Positions 8,266-18,363 of a DNA stretch of 64,000 bases are shown piece by piece (the stretch's first letter is position 1; every line of letters begins with the position of its first letter). The position numbers and the translations under genes are program-made. The notes below the pieces were generated by a model that was given only the letters and a program-made list of their open reading frames with translations, was not told the origin of the DNA and ran no database searches. The stretch is from Bacillus sp. X1(2014) (GTDB lineage Bacteria > Bacillota > Bacilli > Bacillales_B > DSM-18226): contig NZ_VEED01000017.1 in NCBI RefSeq assembly GCF_007678255.1, positions 53,266-117,265 on the forward strand, given 5' to 3'.

Positions 8266-9612
8266 ATGATTAATAAAAACATGATTCGCACTTTACTTGT
8301 ACAAACCCCGTCCACTCCCGGAAATCTTGGGAAGGTAGCGACGGCAATCGGGCTTGCCGGGGGTGATATCGGAAACATTGAAACAGTACATGTAGGAGCG
8401 AACTATACGAAGCGCAATATTACGGTTCAAGTGGAGAATGACGCGAAGCTCGAATCATTATTGGAGGCAGTTCGCCAACTCGGAGAGGGCATCCGTCTTC
8501 ATACCGTTTCAGATGATGTTCTTCGTGCGCATGAAGGCGGCAAAATTCAGATGAAAAGCAAGATGCCGATTCAATCGCTTGCTGACTTAAGACGTGTATA
8601 CACGCCAGGTGTGGCAAACGTTTGCCGGGTGATCGAGAAGGAGCCGGAGAAAGCGAAGATTTATACGAATATCGGCAATACAGTAGCCATCGTCACTGAC
8701 GGGACGGCGATTCTCGGCCTTGGGGACATTGGCCCGGTTGCGGGGATGCCTGTGATGGAGGGGAAAGCTGCCCTTTTCGATCAGTTGGCCGGCATCAATG
8801 GCATTCCAATCCTTTTAAATACGAAAGATCCAGATGAAATTGTACAGACGGTGAAACATATTTCACCTGGCTTTGGCGGGATCCTTTTGGAGGATATCGG
8901 CTCTCCGCATTGCTTTGAGGTAGAAGAACGCCTTAAGAGGGATCTGGACATTCCGGTTATGCATGATGACCAGCATGGTACGGCGGTTGTGACACTAGCC
9001 GCAGCTATTTCCGCTTGTAAAAGTGCCGGCGTCGACCTGGAAAAAGCACAAGTAGGGCAAATTGGTCTTGGGGCAGCAGGCCTGGCTATCTGTCGAATGT
9101 TTATGGCCTACGGAGTAAAAAATGTTTTCGGAGCGGATAAGTCTTCCGAAGCGAAGGAGAGACTGAAGGGCTACGGAGGGAATCCTGTTGAGAGCCTTGA
9201 AGAGTTGATGGAAAAATCTGATATTATCATCGCAACTACCGGCGTTCCTGGACTCATTAAAAAGGAGTGGGTGCATCAAGGGCAAATCATTCTCGCGTTG
9301 TCTAACCCGAAACCAGAAATTGAACCGGAAGAGGCTCTGCAAGCCGGGGCTGCCTATGCGGCGGACGGCCGCTCTGTTAATAATGTCCTTGGCTTTCCTG
9401 GTATCTTCCGCGGTGCGCTTAATGCCCGTTCCGCCGTAATCACCCATCAGATGTTAGTCGCTGCGGCGGAAGCAATTGCAGCAGGCACCAAACCAGGAGA
9501 TTTGGTACCCCATCCGCTGGATTTAAAAGTCCATGAAATGGTAGCCGATGCGGTAGAGAGGGCCGCTTTTAAGTCTGATAAAGCCGAACAAAGGGTGCTG
9601 GTAACTTACTAA
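8266..9612 (+). CDS. mleA: Malolactic/malic enzyme with N-terminal ACT domain
   Basis: 448 residues; NAD(P)-dependent oxidative decarboxylation of malate to pyruvate. An ACT-like regulatory domain occupies about residues 5-80 ([20 protein letters not shown]). The malic enzyme catalytic domain follows, with [14 protein letters not shown], the metal-binding DIGSPHCF and MHDDQHGT segments, and the NAD domain [13 protein letters not shown]. It matches B. subtilis MleA (YqkJ, about 439 residues), which also follows mleN. The ATG at 8266 is chosen because TGGAGG is placed 9-14 bases upstream; the in-frame ATG at 8227 has no such site. Together with MleN it forms a malate uptake and oxidation pair. 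Confidence 0.93.
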   Translation: MINKNMIRTLLVQTPSTPGNLGKVATAIGLAGGDIGNIETVHVGANYTKRNITVQVENDAKLESLLEAVRQLGEGIRLHTVSDDVLRAHEGGKIQMKSKMPIQSLADLRRVYTPGVANVCRVIEKEPEKAKIYTNIGNTVAIVTDGTAILGLGDIGPVAGMPVMEGKAALFDQLAGINGIPILLNTKDPDEIVQTVKHISPGFGGILLEDIGSPHCFEVEERLKRDLDIPVMHDDQHGTAVVTLAAAISACKSAGVDLEKAQVGQIGLGAAGLAICRMFMAYGVKNVFGADKSSEAKERLKGYGGNPVESLEELMEKSDIIIATTGVPGLIKKEWVHQGQIILALSNPKPEIEPEEALQAGAAYAADGRSVNNVLGFPGIFRGALNARSAVITHQMLVAAAEAIAAGTKPGDLVPHPLDLKVHEMVADAVERAAFKSDKAEQRVLVTY

Positions 9613-9666
9613 GGCGTAAAAACTGCAGGGGTTATTAAATTGCGAAACTACAAACATTAGTGGTGA

Positions 9667-9832
9667 TTTCCCTTGTAACGAGCCTCCCAATTGGCAGAAA
9701 CATCCTCCTGTAAGCCTGATATCACAATATGGGGTTAATGTGGCCATTGGAAATGATAATATTTTTGATTCGTTCAAACCGGAAGGCTGTCTTTTACCAA
9801 GGTAACTTGGTTTGTGGTTCTATTAATTAGAT
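9667..9832 (+). pseudogene. Degenerate duplicate of the 3' end of amidohydrolase copy 1
   Basis: The sequence from 9667 to 9772 is nearly identical to about 2422-2528 of the first amidohydrolase gene, with a handful of substitutions and one deleted T (ACATTCCTCC becomes ACATCCTCC) that shifts the frame. It then jumps at GATTCG directly to the equivalent of 2749 (GTTCAAACCGGAAGG) and follows the gene to its stop and a few bases beyond. An internal piece of about 220 bases is therefore missing. It is in the same orientation as the intact gene, 7 kb away, and marks the right edge of the ans-mle block. Confidence 0.9.
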
Positions 9833-9841
9833 ATACATTTT

Positions 9842-9870
9842 AAAGGGGATGAAAATATCATCCCCCTTTT
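9842..9870. terminator. Bidirectional terminator
   Basis: AAAGGGGATGA (9842-9852) pairs with TCATCCCCCTTT (9858-9869), with flanking A and T runs. The right arm overlaps the stop codon of the NCS1 permease gene. It probably served the original amidohydrolase end as well as the minus-strand operon. Confidence 0.8.
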
Positions 9871-11330
9871 GTCATATTTGCCAAATCCTTTTCAGTTCTA
9901 TTGGAATGTAATCGTTTGCTCCAATAGATAAATAGTACATATAGGATGACTGAAACAATGATCCCTGTAAACCATGATATATTATAAATAGGTTCGAGGA
10001 AATCAATAAATCTACCAATTAAGCTAATACACCCAGCGAATAGAGTGGCAAATAGTGCAGGCCAGTTAACTCCGTTTGAGAAACGGCTCATACTTTTGGG
10101 GAAATACAAATCTTGTAAAATGATTTCTCTTTTTTTAATAAGAAAATAGTCAGCAAGAATCACACCTATTACAGGACTTAACATTCCACCGACCATATTT
10201 AAAAAAGTAAATATGGTAGTAGGACTCTCCATTAGCTTCCATGGCATAATTAGTAATCCACTAACGGTACCAATGAAGGCACCTGATTTAAAGTTTAATT
10301 TTTTCGGTAATAATGAGGCTAATTGATACCCTGTTGGAATAATGTTACCTAAAATGTTTACAGATAAGGTCGTTAAACAAATGGTTAGTAGAGAAAGAAC
10401 AGTGGCAAATTTACTATCAAATCGATTAATTACTTCAAGTACATTCCAGATAGGAACTCCAAAAGCAATTTCAGACCCAATGACGATGGTAATGCTTGCA
10501 ACAGCAAACAATAAATAAGTAATTACAAGCCCTGCAATTTGTCCGCATGATTGGCCTTTATTGGTGCGTGAATACCTTGTAACATCAGAAACGCTTAGTA
10601 TTTGTGCCCCCCATGTTGCTAATATCGCTGAAATACAGCTTAAGATAACCAAAATACTATTTCCTTCTACACCTTTCTCGCTGTAGTGTAAGATGGGGTT
10701 GATTCCACCTGCTAAATTTATTGCCCAAATGGACATTCCACCAAAAACGACAAATACCATTGGAGATAGGAACTTAGTTAACTTTCCTAACGCATCTACC
10801 CCTGCAAAAATAAAACAGACATGAATCAACCAAAAGAGGAGAAGGGATATAAGATTGGCCAAATTTAATCCTAAAAAATTCCAATCTGCACCTAACGTTG
10901 GATAAGGCGCCCAAAATTCTGCAATTAAAATAGTTACTGCAAGGCTTCCAGCATATGTTTGTAGACCAAACCACATAATTGCGGCGATGATCCCCCTTAA
11001 TACCCCTGGAATAATTGCTCCTTTGTTACCAAAAATGATCCGGAGCAAGATGGAGAAAGGGATTCCATATTTTCCCCCTGCATGGCCATTCAATGCCATC
11101 ATTCCTGAGAGTATGATAGATGAAATCATAATGATAAAAAATACCTGCCATATTGACAACCCTAACGCAAAGAAACCACCAATGGTTATATAAGATGGAA
11201 CATTATGAACCGAACCCATCCAAATGGAGAAGTAATGGCTAAACTTCCATGTTCTAGCTTCCGGTTTCGTTGGTAATAAATCTGTATTTTCCGAGAATGA
11301 ATCATCATAAATGACTTGCTTTTCTCCCAT
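9858..11330 (-). CDS. NCS1-family nucleobase/hydantoin/allantoin:cation symporter
   Basis: 490 residues with about 12 membrane helices. Family hallmarks are FSIWMGSVHNVPSYITIGGFF near the N-terminus, GKYGIPF, WFGLQTYAGS, a long middle region, SVSDVTRYSR and the C-terminal GVILADYFLI. NCS1 members (CodB, PucI, HyuP) import cytosine, allantoin, hydantoins or related heterocycles, which fits the three neighbouring deaminase-like hydrolases. Start chosen at ATG 11330 because GGAGGG lies 8 bases upstream; the longer in-frame ATG at 11354 would overlap the upstream gene stop. It is last in a minus-strand series running from 18070 down to here. Confidence 0.88.
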   Translation of the reverse strand: MGEKQVIYDDSFSENTDLLPTKPEARTWKFSHYFSIWMGSVHNVPSYITIGGFFALGLSIWQVFFIIMISSIILSGMMALNGHAGGKYGIPFSILLRIIFGNKGAIIPGVLRGIIAAIMWFGLQTYAGSLAVTILIAEFWAPYPTLGADWNFLGLNLANLISLLLFWLIHVCFIFAGVDALGKLTKFLSPMVFVVFGGMSIWAINLAGGINPILHYSEKGVEGNSILVILSCISAILATWGAQILSVSDVTRYSRTNKGQSCGQIAGLVITYLLFAVASITIVIGSEIAFGVPIWNVLEVINRFDSKFATVLSLLTICLTTLSVNILGNIIPTGYQLASLLPKKLNFKSGAFIGTVSGLLIMPWKLMESPTTIFTFLNMVGGMLSPVIGVILADYFLIKKREIILQDLYFPKSMSRFSNGVNWPALFATLFAGCISLIGRFIDFLEPIYNISWFTGIIVSVILYVLFIYWSKRLHSNRTEKDLANMTKGG

Positions 11331-11353
11331 AGTGGCTTCCCTCCAATCTTCCA

Positions 11354-12661
11354 TTAATCCTTGATCCTAGCGATTACTGTTTGGAAAATATAAACTAATA
11401 GACAAATAACTCCAGAAATAATGAAGCTAATCCAGACGATAGTTAAATTATTATTAAGCGGAATAAAAATATAGCTTCCCAAGGCACCAATCAACGAGGA
11501 AAAGGGAATGATTAATGGAATTGATTTGTTACTAAGAATAATAAATAATATCGGGACAATGAGGGCAGCGTAAATATTCCCAGAGAAAAACAATAATTGC
11601 AGCGGTGCAGGGTTAAAAATACTCACGATAATTAGTAAACAAACACAAATACTTCCTGAAAAAATATAAGTGAATTTAAATCTTTCACGGTCAGTTAAAG
11701 GGCGAAATAGTTCAATAATATTCTTTACAACCAAGGTAGTCGTAGCATGTAGTTCCGCACTGATTGCTGACGAAATCGTACTAAAGCAAAAAAGCACGAA
11801 TAAAACAATGAGCATGGTTGATTGTATTTTATCTACAAGTTCAAATAGCAACGAATAGATATCTTTATAGCTTCTGCCAAACATAATAATCATTAGCAGG
11901 GAGGTTAGGGCAAGCGGAATTGTGGCCCAAATTACTCCTGCAAGAGTAAAAGTGATTCGAACCTTTTCTTTTTTGATGATAAAAACTCGCTGCCATGTGG
12001 CTCGATCAATCAAAACCTGCCCAAAGCCAATCAAAATGGCCGTGAAAATAAACAAAATTGAATCTGTATTTTTATAGAATAAAATATAAGGATGAAATAG
12101 CTTGATTCCTTCATAAACAGGATGGACACCTTCCTGAATATAAAAATAGACAGGAATGATCAAAACAGCTCCGAAGATCAATGAGACATTAACACCTGAT
12201 AACTGATGGAGCCGCTGCATTCCACCAACACCGCCTAGAAAAAAACAAAAGCCTAAAAACAATAACATTCCTATAAAAACCGGCATTGGGAATAGGATAT
12301 GTATGAGGATTCCAGCACCCATTGCTTGGATAAACAGGGATTGCATGCTGGTAATGAGAAGTATAATAATGACATACCAATACCCACTTGGTGATAACTT
12401 TTTCCTCAGTACATCTCCAATCGTTTGCGCATCGGGGAATTTTTCTTTAATGATTTTTGCTAAAAATCCAAACAATATGAGGGCTAACGCTCCCATTAAA
12501 GAATAGCCTATTCCACCAGTTAATCCGTATTTAATTAAGGTTTCTGGAGAAGAAAGGATCGTATTTCCTGTTATCCACCTCGCTAATAGACTAACGACCC
12601 CAAAGCTTACCCCCAATTTAATCGTACCGCTTATATATAATTGATAAGAACTTCTATTCAA
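11354..12661 (-). CDS. Sodium:solute symporter (SSS/SLC5 family)
   Basis: 435 residues with about 12 hydrophobic helices. Family segments include KFPDAQTIGDVL in helix 2-3 territory, GGVGGMQRLHQLSG and GFGQVLIDRATWQRVF, the equivalent of the DQRYWQR region in SSS symporters. The substrate is not predictable; urea, organic acids and other solutes are all used by the family. It overlaps the response-regulator gene upstream by 4 bases and is followed after 23 bases by the NCS1 permease, so all are likely co-transcribed. Confidence 0.82.
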   Translation of the reverse strand: MNRSSYQLYISGTIKLGVSFGVVSLLARWITGNTILSSPETLIKYGLTGGIGYSLMGALALILFGFLAKIIKEKFPDAQTIGDVLRKKLSPSGYWYVIIILLITSMQSLFIQAMGAGILIHILFPMPVFIGMLLFLGFCFFLGGVGGMQRLHQLSGVNVSLIFGAVLIIPVYFYIQEGVHPVYEGIKLFHPYILFYKNTDSILFIFTAILIGFGQVLIDRATWQRVFIIKKEKVRITFTLAGVIWATIPLALTSLLMIIMFGRSYKDIYSLLFELVDKIQSTMLIVLFVLFCFSTISSAISAELHATTTLVVKNIIELFRPLTDRERFKFTYIFSGSICVCLLIIVSIFNPAPLQLLFFSGNIYAALIVPILFIILSNKSIPLIIPFSSLIGALGSYIFIPLNNNLTIVWISFIISGVICLLVYIFQTVIARIKD

Positions 12662-13350
12662 CGGTAGGTCTCCTTTAAGCGATAGTCACTCGGTGATTGT
12701 CCAGTTATTTTCCGAAAGATTTGACTAAAGTAATGTTGGCTATTAAAACCACATCTTTCTGAGATCGTGCTTATACTTAAATCAGGATGATTAATTAACA
12801 TTTTTTGAGCTTCCTTTAACCGATATTCATTTAAATATTCAGAGAAACCCATACCTACTTCTTCGTGGAATTTTCTGCTTAAATAGGCAGGGTTAATGTG
12901 TATCTTTGAAGCTAAATAATTTAATGTTAATTTTTCACTATATTCCTGATGTATAATTTGTAAAGCGTTTACGATTTGATCTGTATACCGTCCCAATCGC
13001 TCATACCTTCTTAATACGTTCAAAAGTTCTTCTTCAATGACAGGTTTGGTAATGTAATCAACCACACCAATTCTTATCGAAAGCTGAGCATATTCAAAAT
13101 TTTGAAAAGCAGTAACCATGATAATATCCATTGAATATGAGCGTGTGAGTTCCATCGCTAATTCCAAACCAGATTTACCCGGAAGCTGGATATCAAGAAA
13201 TGCAAGAAAGATGTCATGTTTTTTGACTATTTGTATGGCTTGTGAAGCATCTAGAGCCTTAAAAAATTTCCAGTTTGGAAACTCTTTTTGAATTAAATAT
13301 TCAAGCAGTTCCAATTCCAGTGGTTCATCATCTACTAAAAGGATATTCAT
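12658..13350 (-). CDS. AraC-type response regulator (YesN-like)
   Basis: 230 residues. An N-terminal receiver domain (MNILLVDDEP acid pocket at D7-D8, phosphoacceptor D53 in FLDIQLPGKSG, conserved Lys in YITKP) is followed by an AraC HTH domain (LNYLASKIHINPAYLSRKF, then ISERCGFNSQHYFSQIFRK). It lies directly downstream of the histidine kinase gene and should be its partner. Likely targets are the transporter genes around it and the SBP-amidohydrolase cassettes. Confidence 0.9.
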   Translation of the reverse strand: MNILLVDDEPLELELLEYLIQKEFPNWKFFKALDASQAIQIVKKHDIFLAFLDIQLPGKSGLELAMELTRSYSMDIIMVTAFQNFEYAQLSIRIGVVDYITKPVIEEELLNVLRRYERLGRYTDQIVNALQIIHQEYSEKLTLNYLASKIHINPAYLSRKFHEEVGMGFSEYLNEYRLKEAQKMLINHPDLSISTISERCGFNSQHYFSQIFRKITGQSPSDYRLKETYR

Positions 13351-13361
13351 TTCGATGCCCC

Positions 13362-14102
13362 CTATCCTAGTACAAGTGGGAAAACGGCTAGCACACTGGT
13401 ACCATCTTCTGATGTTATTAATTTTACTGAAGTATGTTTTCCTTGAAAGAGCAGATCAAGCCTTTTTGCAATATTATCTAAACCCAGCCCATCTTTATGT
13501 GAATGAACTTCCTGTCCATCTAAGGCATTGTTCCATACAGTAACATAAACTTCCGTCTGGTTCTTTTCAATAATAATCTTTAAAAAAGCCTCACCTATAT
13601 GCTTGTCAAATGAATGCTTAAAAGCGTTTTCAACAAGAGTTTGAATTAAAAAAGGGATGATAACTGCCTTTTCGACCGTTGAATCCATTGATATTTCATA
13701 ATGAAGTCTGTCTCGGAACCTTATTTTTTGTATTTCCAAATAATAATTAATATAGGATAATTCCTCATTAATTGTTATTAAAGGTGTATTTGTTTTATAT
13801 TTAAACTTAAGCAATCTTGAAAGAGATTCAATCGAGTGAATTAATTCTGTTTTTCTGTCTAATCTTGCGAGGCTTAATATGGAATTTAATGTATTAAAGA
13901 GGAAATGTGGTTGGATTTCCTGATTTAATTGATTATATAGGGCAGTTTGCAGTTCTTTCTCAAGAGCAATTTCCCTTGTTTGTTTTTCTAAAAGATCAAT
14001 TCGTTTTTCAAATATAAATAAGAACAGCAAAGTAAATGCACCAATTAAAGGGGCTAAGACACATAACATAATGTAGATGGAGAAAGCTTCAATATTAAGC
14101 AT
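13362..14102 (-). CDS. LytS/YesM-type sensor histidine kinase, short form
   Basis: 246 residues. One or two N-terminal hydrophobic stretches (residues 8-31) and a short coiled region are followed by the His_kinase dimerisation motif QEIQPHFLFNTLNSI with phospho-His 66 and a HATPase_c domain (TLVENAFKHSF as N box, GLGLDNIAKRL as G box). There is no extracellular sensor domain, so it may sense through the membrane helices or through one of the transporters. The ATG at 14102 is preferred (AAAGGAGA upstream); an in-frame ATG at 14231 would lie inside the ABC ATPase gene. Confidence 0.88.
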   Translation of the reverse strand: MLNIEAFSIYIMLCVLAPLIGAFTLLFLFIFEKRIDLLEKQTREIALEKELQTALYNQLNQEIQPHFLFNTLNSILSLARLDRKTELIHSIESLSRLLKFKYKTNTPLITINEELSYINYYLEIQKIRFRDRLHYEISMDSTVEKAVIIPFLIQTLVENAFKHSFDKHIGEAFLKIIIEKNQTEVYVTVWNNALDGQEVHSHKDGLGLDNIAKRLDLLFQGKHTSVKLITSEDGTSVLAVFPLVLG

Positions 14103-14193
14103 TATACGAGATTCTCCTTTAGATGTAGAAAAAGGGAGTTTAAAAATACTCCCTATTTTAATATTATAAAGTTTTTTATTTCTAATATAACAG

Positions 14194-15189
14194 TTATTGC
14201 GAAAGTTGTTCTGCGAAATGGCAGCTGACAAAATGATTCTCAGCTAACTCTCTTAAGGCAGATTCTTCGAATTTACACTTCTCCGTTGCAAACGGACAGC
14301 GAGTATGGAAACGACATCCGCTCGGAGGGTCAATGGGGGAAGGGACATCTCCTTTTAAGATGACACGTTCTCTTTTAAAGACTGGATTTGGTACAGGAAT
14401 GGATGATAATAATGCCTTTGTATATGGATGAAGCGGTGAATCAAATAGATCCTTTTTGTCAGCAACTTCAACGACCTTACCTAAATACATAACCATTACT
14501 CGGTCAGAGATATGCCTAACTACACTTAAATCGTGTGAAATGAATAAAAAGGTAAGATGAAACTGATTTTGCAGTTTTTTTAATAGATTTAGGATTTGGG
14601 CTTGGATAGAAACATCCAAAGCAGAAACTGCTTCGTCACAAATAATTAATTTAGGATCGACTGCCAGTGCGCGGGCAATCCCAATTCGTTGACGCTGCCC
14701 ACCACTAAATTCATGGGGATAGCGCTCAAGTGCTTCTTGTGGAAGACCGACATACCCCAATAACTCAATCATTCTTTCCAACCTTTTCGATTTTTCAACG
14801 ACATTTTGAATGGCCATTGCTTCATTTAATATATGCTTTACCGTTTGACGGGGGTTAAGTGAGGCAAAAGGATCTTGAAAAATTACTTGCAAGTCTCCTC
14901 TAAGCTTTCTCATCTCTTTATTATTGAGCTTTAAAATGTCTATATCATCATAATATACAGTTCCATCTGTTGGTTCGTCGAGACGTAATATCGCGCGTCC
15001 TGTTGTCGATTTACCACAGCCAGATTCCCCAACTATGCTTAATGTTTCTCCTTCGTATAGGTGAAAAGAAATGTCATCAACTGCTTTTACATATGCCTTC
15101 GGTTTAAAAATGGAATCAGATTTAACAGGGAAATATTGTTTCAAATGGTCCACTTTTAATAATACTTTTTTCTTTGTAGCAGTCACCAT
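14194..15189 (-). CDS. Oligopeptide-type ABC transporter ATPase, OppF/DppF-like
   Basis: 331 residues. Walker [11 protein letters not shown]-loop [15 protein letters not shown] signature FSGGQRQR, Walker B LIICDE and switch His in FISHD are all present. The C-terminal OppF-type extension contains [15 protein letters not shown], a Cys pattern typical of family-5 ATPases. It overlaps the start of the kinase-side region only in non-coding sequence. With the OppD-like gene upstream it forms the heterodimeric ATPase of the importer fed by the two SBPs. Confidence 0.92.
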   Translation of the reverse strand: MVTATKKKVLLKVDHLKQYFPVKSDSIFKPKAYVKAVDDISFHLYEGETLSIVGESGCGKSTTGRAILRLDEPTDGTVYYDDIDILKLNNKEMRKLRGDLQVIFQDPFASLNPRQTVKHILNEAMAIQNVVEKSKRLERMIELLGYVGLPQEALERYPHEFSGGQRQRIGIARALAVDPKLIICDEAVSALDVSIQAQILNLLKKLQNQFHLTFLFISHDLSVVRHISDRVMVMYLGKVVEVADKKDLFDSPLHPYTKALLSSIPVPNPVFKRERVILKGDVPSPIDPPSGCRFHTRCPFATEKCKFEESALRELAENHFVSCHFAEQLSQ

Positions 15190-16211
15190 TATTTAACAGC
15201 TCCCTCTTTTTCTTCATGTTTCGTCCATTCGTCCGTGTACATCCAACAGCGTATTTTAACTCCATCATCTAGTTCCATTAATTCAGGTTTCTTCAAGTGG
15301 CACAAAGGTTTCTGATGTGGGCACCTTGAAGCAAAACGGCAGCCTGCCGGCAAATTATATGGACTTGGGACACTCCCTTCGATCGTTTGTAATTCTTCTT
15401 GGTCCTCATGGATCTTCGGTAAAGAATTTAACAGTCCTTGTGTATAAGGATGCCTTGGATTTGTAAAAATCTTTTCAGTTGGCGCATGTTCAATGATATT
15501 TCCGGCATACATAACGGCAACTTTATCACATGTTTCAGAAACAACTCCTAAATCATGCGTAATCATAATAACGCCCATACCTATCTTTTTTTGTAAATTT
15601 TTAATGAGCTCTAATATTTGAGCTTGAATGGTTACATCTAAGGCTGTTGTTGGTTCATCGGCAATTAACACTTCTGGAGTACAGGCAAGTGCCATCGCGA
15701 TCATTACACGCTGGCGCATACCGCCGCTTAATTGAAATGGTTCTTGTTTTGCCCTTTTTTCAGGAGAAGGTATTCCCACAAGCTTAAGCATTTCAACTGC
15801 CTTATTCCACGCTTCCTTTTTTCTCATCGATTGATGCAATCTTAATGCTTCAGCAATTTGTTCTCCAACAGGAATGACAGGATTTAATGATGTCATCGGC
15901 TCTTGGAAAATCATCGAGATTTCGTTTCCACGGATTTTCCTCATTTCGTCTTCTGAAAGTGTGACTAAATCTTTCCCTTTATAAAGAACCTGCCCACCGG
16001 CAATTTTCCCCGGAGGAGAGGGGATTAGTCGTAATATGGAAAGCGATGTCATACTTTTTCCACAGCCCGATTCTCCGACAATCCCTAATGTTTCTCCCTT
16101 TCGAAGGGTAAAGTCAATCCCGTCAACAGCTTTACTAACGCCATGTTTTGTAAAAAAATGTGTTTTTAATCCCTTAACCTCTAAAATTGGATTATTTTTC
16201 TCACTCATCAT
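15189..16211 (-). CDS. Oligopeptide-type ABC transporter ATPase, OppD/DppD-like
   Basis: 340 residues. Walker [11 protein letters not shown]-loop [10 protein letters not shown], signature LSGGMRQR, Walker B VLIADEP, H-loop MITHD, and the C-terminal [14 protein letters not shown] motif. The stop codon overlaps the ATG of the OppF-like gene by one base, so translation is coupled. It starts 14 bases after the permease gene. Confidence 0.92.
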   Translation of the reverse strand: MMSEKNNPILEVKGLKTHFFTKHGVSKAVDGIDFTLRKGETLGIVGESGCGKSMTSLSILRLIPSPPGKIAGGQVLYKGKDLVTLSEDEMRKIRGNEISMIFQEPMTSLNPVIPVGEQIAEALRLHQSMRKKEAWNKAVEMLKLVGIPSPEKRAKQEPFQLSGGMRQRVMIAMALACTPEVLIADEPTTALDVTIQAQILELIKNLQKKIGMGVIMITHDLGVVSETCDKVAVMYAGNIIEHAPTEKIFTNPRHPYTQGLLNSLPKIHEDQEELQTIEGSVPSPYNLPAGCRFASRCPHQKPLCHLKKPELMELDDGVKIRCWMYTDEWTKHEEKEGAVK

Positions 16212-16224
16212 TATTCACCACCCG

Positions 16225-17145
16225 TTAATTTAGTTCAATTCGTTTATTAAAGAACCGATAGAATACGTCCACAAATAAGTTCACGATCACAAAGATTAGT
16301 GAGGCAGCTAAAACTCCCCCTTGAACCACGGGTAAATCCCTCATTCGGATTGCATCAACAATCATTCGGCCAAGCCCGTTAATCGCAAAGATGGATTCAA
16401 CTAAAACAGTTCCGCCAAGCAGAGCACCAAACTGTAAACCAACAACCGTTATTACTGGAATTAAGGCATTTCGTAATGCGTGCTTATAAATAATGACATG
16501 TTCGCGCAGTCCTTTTGCTCGAGCTGTACGGATATAATCTTGCCTAATGACTTCAAGCATACTGGAACGAGTCATCCGTGCAACTATGGCTGCACCGCCT
16601 GCCCCTAATGTAAGAGCAGGGAGGATGACATGAAGGATACTATCCCATCCTGCTACCGGAAGAATTTGCAGTTTGACGGAGAAAAAATACATCATCATTA
16701 AACCAAACCAAAAGCTCGGTAAGGAAATTCCCAGTAGGGCAACTAACATCACACTTGTATCTGTCAGTGAATAAGGTTTAACCGCTGAAATAATTCCTGC
16801 AGCCATACCTAAAACGATGGTGATAAGGATACTAAAAAATGCTAACTCCATTGTGATCGGTAGTCTCACCATTATTTCATCGAGGACTGGTTGGCTATTC
16901 TTAAGTGAAGTGCCAAAGTCTCCTTGAAAAACATTCAAAAGGTAGTCAAAATATTGAACTAATAATGGCCGGTTTAACCCCAATTGCTCACGAATGGCAT
17001 TAACTGTTTCTTTTGATGCTCCTTCACCTGCAAGCAAAACAGCAGGATCACCGGGGACTAGTTGCATGATAAAAAATACGACAAAAGTTACCCCAATTAC
17101 GACGGGGATCGTTTGGATTAAACGGCGTAAAATAAACATCAACAT
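16225..17145 (-). CDS. ABC transporter permease, OppB/DppB-like
   Basis: 306 residues with six predicted membrane helices. The N-terminus (FILRRLIQTIPVVIGVTFVVFF) and the loop VPGDPAVLLAGE are diagnostic of DppB/OppB, as is the EAA loop RTARAKGLREHVIIYKHALRNALIP near residue 200. It pairs with the OppC-like permease encoded just upstream. The order C-B-D-F, with C before B, is a variation on the usual B-C-D-F order. Confidence 0.92.
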   Translation of the reverse strand: MLMFILRRLIQTIPVVIGVTFVVFFIMQLVPGDPAVLLAGEGASKETVNAIREQLGLNRPLLVQYFDYLLNVFQGDFGTSLKNSQPVLDEIMVRLPITMELAFFSILITIVLGMAAGIISAVKPYSLTDTSVMLVALLGISLPSFWFGLMMMYFFSVKLQILPVAGWDSILHVILPALTLGAGGAAIVARMTRSSMLEVIRQDYIRTARAKGLREHVIIYKHALRNALIPVITVVGLQFGALLGGTVLVESIFAINGLGRMIVDAIRMRDLPVVQGGVLAASLIFVIVNLFVDVFYRFFNKRIELN

Positions 17146-17167
17146 TGTCTACTTACCTCCTTAAATT

Positions 17168-18070
17168 TTACTTTTTCATTCTAGGGTCAAAGGCATCGCG
17201 TAATCCATCACCAAAGATATTAAAACCCAAAACGAGGATAGAAATCGCTAAACCTGGGAAAATCGCAATGTACGGCGCGGAGAATAAGAAATCTCTTCCA
17301 TTACTTAGCATCGTTCCCCATTCCGGAGAAGGAGGCTGTGCGCCCAGACCTAGGAACGATAAGCCAGCAGCTGATAAAATCGCCGTCGCAAGACGTAAGG
17401 TTCCTTGGACAATAATTGGAGAAAGAATATTCGGTAAAATATGTTTGAAAATAATGGTAAAATCATTTGCGCCAAGTGACCGAATGGCGTCAATATACTC
17501 GAGACGTCTCACTTCTAATGTAGAACCACGGACAATTCGAGCAAATAAAGGAACGGAAAAAGCTCCAACCGCAATCGTTACATTTATTAGACCAGGTCCT
17601 AGAGCACTAATGATGGCTAAAGCTAGTAAGATTCCAGGGAAAGCGAGCATGACGTCCATCATTCTCATAATGAACGAATCAATCCATTTTCCATAATAAC
17701 CAGCAACTAGTCCAAAAAGGATTCCGAAGAATGCGCCAAAGGCTACAGCAGCAAAACCGACTCCCATCGAAAGTCTCGAGCCATACAGAATACGACTTAA
17801 TATATCTCTCCCTTTATCATCGGTTCCCATCCAGTGATCACTCGATGGAGGCAGTAATTTATCTTCTAATATAATTTTATATGGATCATAGGGGGCTAAG
17901 AGCGGTGCAAATAATCCGATTAAAATGTAAAAGAGGATAATAATTGCACCGACCATTGCTGCTTTATTAACGATTAAAATAGAAAGGAAGTCTTTAAATT
18001 TAGATTGTTTCGGTAGATTCATTGTTTGTTTGATTACTATTGGTGTTTCTGTGTTTACTTCAACTGACAT
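17168..18070 (-). CDS. ABC transporter permease, OppC/DppC-like
   Basis: 300 residues with six predicted helices and the long N-terminal segment typical of OppC. LLPPSSDHWMGTDDKGRDILSRILYG is the family's periplasmic signature region and IRSLGANDFTIIFKHILPN is the EAA loop. First gene of the minus-strand operon; its promoter must lie in 18071-18363, shared with the divergent SBP gene. Confidence 0.92.
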   Translation of the reverse strand: MSVEVNTETPIVIKQTMNLPKQSKFKDFLSILIVNKAAMVGAIIILFYILIGLFAPLLAPYDPYKIILEDKLLPPSSDHWMGTDDKGRDILSRILYGSRLSMGVGFAAVAFGAFFGILFGLVAGYYGKWIDSFIMRMMDVMLAFPGILLALAIISALGPGLINVTIAVGAFSVPLFARIVRGSTLEVRRLEYIDAIRSLGANDFTIIFKHILPNILSPIIVQGTLRLATAILSAAGLSFLGLGAQPPSPEWGTMLSNGRDFLFSAPYIAIFPGLAISILVLGFNIFGDGLRDAFDPRMKK

Positions 18071-18363
18071 GTAAAACCCTCCTTATTTTAATTTTTGGAA
18101 AGACAAGGTGTAATTAACCGTTGCTCTGGACCCCCTTCTAAACCTTCAGACTTTTTATTGGGTTATGTACAAATTATCAAAATTGGGTGAAAAGTAAATA
18201 TTTTTTAAATAATATGTCAAAATAGTTAAAATTTAAGTAAATATTCTGTAAATATTATTGTTGATTGTCTTTTATAATGCAGATAAGCACCAGCGGAAGG
18301 ATGGTGGATAACCGATTGAAAGGTCAGAATTTACAAAATAACATAATAGGGGAGCATGTAAAA
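18071..18363. promoter_or_regulatory. Divergent control region between the ABC operon and SBP 2
   Basis: An AT-rich gap of 293 bases between divergently transcribed genes. No convincing -35/-10 pair or palindrome stands out. It is the obvious place for binding sites of the AraC-type response regulator encoded at 12658-13350, but I cannot point to a repeat with confidence. Confidence 0.4.

Noticed and set aside
8995..9447. 150-codon minus-strand open frame
   Set aside because: Antisense to the NAD domain of the malic enzyme.
9523..9777. 84-residue minus-strand open frame over the mleA end
   Set aside because: Antisense to mleA and to the amidohydrolase remnant; no ribosome binding site or recognisable domain.
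17145..17696. 183-codon plus-strand open frame
   Set aside because: Antisense to the OppC-like permease gene with a composition typical of the reverse strand of a membrane protein gene.
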